The notes beneath the pieces were generated by a model. That model was not told the DNA's origin and did not search any database. It saw only the letters and a list, made by a program, of their open reading frames with translations. A stretch of DNA of 64,000 nt from Leptodesmis sichuanensis A121 (GTDB lineage: Bacteria > Cyanobacteriota > Cyanobacteriia > Leptolyngbyales > Leptolyngbyaceae), in contig NZ_CP075171.1 in assembly GCF_021379005.1 (NCBI RefSeq), positions 4,278,001 through 4,342,000 of the forward strand, written 5' to 3'. How positions within the stretch are numbered: the stretch's first letter is position 1; the number at the start of each line of letters is the position of its first letter. The translations under genes and the position numbers were made by a program. Shown here one piece after another: positions 61,755 through 64,000 of the stretch.

Positions 61755-64000
61755 ATGCACCGTTTGGCGGCTACTCCAGGGGGATGGAATCCTGATCAAG
61801 CAGGAGTTGTGTTTATTGAACAAACTCCTGCTCCGATCGTCGTCTTAACTGCTGCTGATACGGATATTCAGACCCTGGCCAGAGTTGTAGAACGACTACC
61901 AGAGGATTTTCCTGCTATTCGGGTGGCGAATCTGCTTAACTTGCAGCAAAACCTGACGATCGACACCTACGCCGAGCAAGTTCTGGCCCATGCTCAAGTG
62001 ATCCTGCTGCGCCTTCTGGGTGGACAGTCCTACTGGAGTTATGGCCTGGAAGTTGTGCAAGAGGTGGTTCGGCGATCGCACGCGGCCCTCTTTGTGCTTC
62101 CCGGTGACGATCGCCCCGATCTCGATTTAATTAGCCATTCCACCGTTCCTCTGGCCCAGGCCAATCAACTCTGGCGCTACCTCACCGAAGGCGGCATCGA
62201 CAACCTGACCCATGCCCTGCAATTTATCGCCAACCTATATCTCGGCTGTCAGCCCTTACCTCCCCCACCCCAAACCGTTCCCCAGGTAGGTCGATACCAT
62301 CCACCATCCACCATCCACCATCCACCATCTGAAGTTTCCCGCTTAAAACTTAAAACTCAAAACTTAAAACTTCCCAAAGTTGGTCTTCTCTTCTACCGCG
62401 CTCACTACCTGGCTGCTAACACCGCTCCCATTGATGCTCTCTGTCAGGCATTACACGATCGCCAGCTTGATCCCATCCCTGTCTTTGTCTCTTCCCTCCG
62501 TGATCCCGATGTTCAGACTGAACTCCTGCACCACTTTCAACCTAAAGACGAATCTGGTATTCAGGTTCTGCTGAATACCACCAGCTTTGCGATCGCTCAA
62601 CTCTCTGACCATCCATCCACTCAGTCACCCACCCACCCACCCACCCTCTGGCACTCCCTCAACATCCCCATCCTGCAAGTTATCCTCAGTGGCGGCAGCG
62701 TAGAGCAGTGGCAGAGTCAATGGCGGGGATTATCGCCTCGCGATATGGCTATGAATGTTGTGCTTCCTGAAGTAGATGGACGAATTATCAGCCGAGCCGT
62801 GTCCTTCAAAAGTGTGCAAACCTGGAATCCCCAGTTGGAAACTGATGTCGTGGGTTATGAACCTGTCAGCGATCGCATTCAATTTGTCGCAGATCTAGCC
62901 GCAAATTGGGTGCGGCTCAGGCAAACCCCCATTCCCGATCGCAAAATTGCTCTGATTCTGGCCAACTACCCTACGCGCAATGGTCGCCTTGCTAATGGTG
63001 TAGGTTTGGATACTCCAGCCAGTTGTGTTGAAATTCTCAAAGCCCTGCAGCAAGCGGGCTATCAGATTGAGAATTTACCTGCCTCGGGCGACGATTTAAT
63101 TCAGCAACTGACCGCTGGCATTACCAATGATCCAGAAAGCCGAGACTGGCGGCCTATTCACCAATCCCTCTCTCTGGAAACCTATCGACAATACTTCGCC
63201 AGCCTGCCGGAAGCGGTACAGCAAAGCATTTGTGACCGTTGGGGCGGTGTGGGGCATGGGGAACAGGGATCGGAGATCAGGGATCAGAAATTAGGGCACA
63301 GATCAGAGGTCATCCAAAATCCAAAATCCAAAATCCAAAATCCCGCAAAAAGTTCCCCATCCCCAATCCCAATTCCCGGCCTCCAATTGGGCAATATTTT
63401 TATCGGCATTCAGCCTGCACGGGGCTATGACCAGGATCCGTCGCTGAATTACCATGCACCGGATCTGGAGCCGACTCATGAGTATCTAGCGTTCTATTAC
63501 TGGATCCGGGAACAGTTTGGGGCACAAGCGATCGTCCATGTTGGTAAGCATGGCAATCTGGAATGGCTTCCAGGTAAAGGCATTGCTCTCTCGGAAACGT
63601 GCTACCCGGAAGTGGCGTTAGGGCCGCTGCCGCATTTGTATCCGTTTATCGTCAATGATCCGGGGGAAGGGGCACAGGCCAAACGCCGATCGCAGGCAGT
63701 CATTCTGGACCACCTGACTCCACCGATGACCCGTGCCGAGTTGTATGGCCCCCTGCAACAACTGGAACGGCTAATTGATGAATACTACGAAGCTCAAAAC
63801 CTGGATCCCTCCCGGTTAGCCTTAATTCGCGATCGCATTCTGCAACTGCTGCAACAGGAACATCTCCATCAGGATTTGGGCCTTGAAGCAGTGGGGAATG
63901 GTAAACAGGAAAAGGGGCAAACTTGCAATCAGTCAAGCAGTCCTGTTTTGGAAACCCTGCTGCCACAAATCGATGGCTATCTGTGTGAATTAAAAGAAGC
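61755..64000 (+). CDS. cobN: cobaltochelatase CobN subunit, 5' part (continues past window)
   Basis: An uninterrupted frame runs from ATG 61755 to the window edge, giving 748 residues of a protein usually near 1250. It matches CobN: VGLLFYRAHYLAANTAPIDA, LQVILSGGSVEQW, ANYPTRNGRLANGVGLDTP, NIFIGIQPARGYDQDPSLNY, and HVGKHGNLEWLPGKGIALS. Cyanobacterial CobN inserts cobalt into the corrin or porphyrin ring in B12 synthesis; the paralogue ChlH inserts magnesium. The HYLAANTAPID and GKHGNLEWLPGK motifs support CobN. Simple repeats are inserted in frame at residues about 179-207 (STIHHPPSEVSRLKLKTQN) and 497-540 (EIRDQKLGHRSEVIQNPKSK). No B12 riboswitch is seen upstream. Confidence 0.9.
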   Translation, partial: MHRLAATPGGWNPDQAGVVFIEQTPAPIVVLTAADTDIQTLARVVERLPEDFPAIRVANLLNLQQNLTIDTYAEQVLAHAQVILLRLLGGQSYWSYGLEVVQEVVRRSHAALFVLPGDDRPDLDLISHSTVPLAQANQLWRYLTEGGIDNLTHALQFIANLYLGCQPLPPPPQTVPQVGRYHPPSTIHHPPSEVSRLKLKTQNLKLPKVGLLFYRAHYLAANTAPIDALCQALHDRQLDPIPVFVSSLRDPDVQTELLHHFQPKDESGIQVLLNTTSFAIAQLSDHPSTQSPTHPPTLWHSLNIPILQVILSGGSVEQWQSQWRGLSPRDMAMNVVLPEVDGRIISRAVSFKSVQTWNPQLETDVVGYEPVSDRIQFVADLAANWVRLRQTPIPDRKIALILANYPTRNGRLANGVGLDTPASCVEILKALQQAGYQIENLPASGDDLIQQLTAGITNDPESRDWRPIHQSLSLETYRQYFASLPEAVQQSICDRWGGVGHGEQGSEIRDQKLGHRSEVIQNPKSKIQNPAKSSPSPIPIPGLQLGNIFIGIQPARGYDQDPSLNYHAPDLEPTHEYLAFYYWIREQFGAQAIVHVGKHGNLEWLPGKGIALSETCYPEVALGPLPHLYPFIVNDPGEGAQAKRRSQAVILDHLTPPMTRAELYGPLQQLERLIDEYYEAQNLDPSRLALIRDRILQLLQQEHLHQDLGLEAVGNGKQEKGQTCNQSSSPVLETLLPQIDGYLCELKE

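Overview
The window comes from a cyanobacterium. It carries psbZ, a high-light-inducible protein, the Rubisco accumulation factor Raf1, the ndhA-I-G-E cluster of photosynthetic NDH-1, an SLH/OprB porin and a DUF3318 protein, and the GCGATCGC palindrome typical of cyanobacteria occurs very often. Abundant short simple repeats, some placed inside genes, suggest a filamentous Leptolyngbya/Oscillatoriales-like genome. I cannot name the species.

Layout. 1-14.5 kb is mostly housekeeping: hli with an RpaB-type (HLR1) control region, porin, DnaJ/CbpM pair, a GT39-like membrane glycosyltransferase, raf1, tRNA-Ala, a peptide-type ABC binding lipoprotein, EcsC-like, SH3 and DUF3318 proteins, and ftsH. 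14.7-25.9 kb is a defence island: a TSPPY-type DNA methyltransferase, hsdR, a decayed xisH with xisI, hsdS, an ISAs1-type insertion sequence, a DUF559 nuclease flanked by GC-rich repeats, DarT/DarG, and a Phd/Doc-type pair whose toxin gene is frameshifted. The hsdS 3' end has been displaced by repeats, an exact 147-bp duplication, the IS and the DUF559 gene; its probable original tail lies 2.1 kb downstream, abutting darT. No hsdM is visible.

26-30 kb holds alanine dehydrogenase and an 894-residue protein joining an aspartate 4-decarboxylase to a cyanophycinase-like S51 peptidase. Together they suggest a route from cyanophycin-derived aspartate through alanine to pyruvate and ammonium. It is followed by an integron-type integrase remnant, nadK, ndhE-G-I-A, gltA, mnmE-ribH, psbZ and a DHH-CBS-CCA nucleotidyltransferase fusion.

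42-58.6 kb holds signalling and envelope genes: two STAND/AAA-like proteins, a large SGNH/Ig/CBM9-like protein with three C-terminal repeats, a HATPase-STAS partner-switching pair, a histidine kinase and response regulator, tRNA-fMet and two dynamin/Era-like GTPases. 58.6-61 kb is accessory: a 200-bp MITE with 9-bp target duplications, a PUA/EVE-like protein with a restriction-type nuclease domain, a small-protein/retropepsin pair, and an attC-like hairpin. The window ends inside cobN.

The most novel items are the decarboxylase-cyanophycinase fusion, the repeat/DUF559 unit that rearranged hsdS, and the spread of simple repeats in frame through at least five genes. All calls come from reading the sequence; no database search was made.
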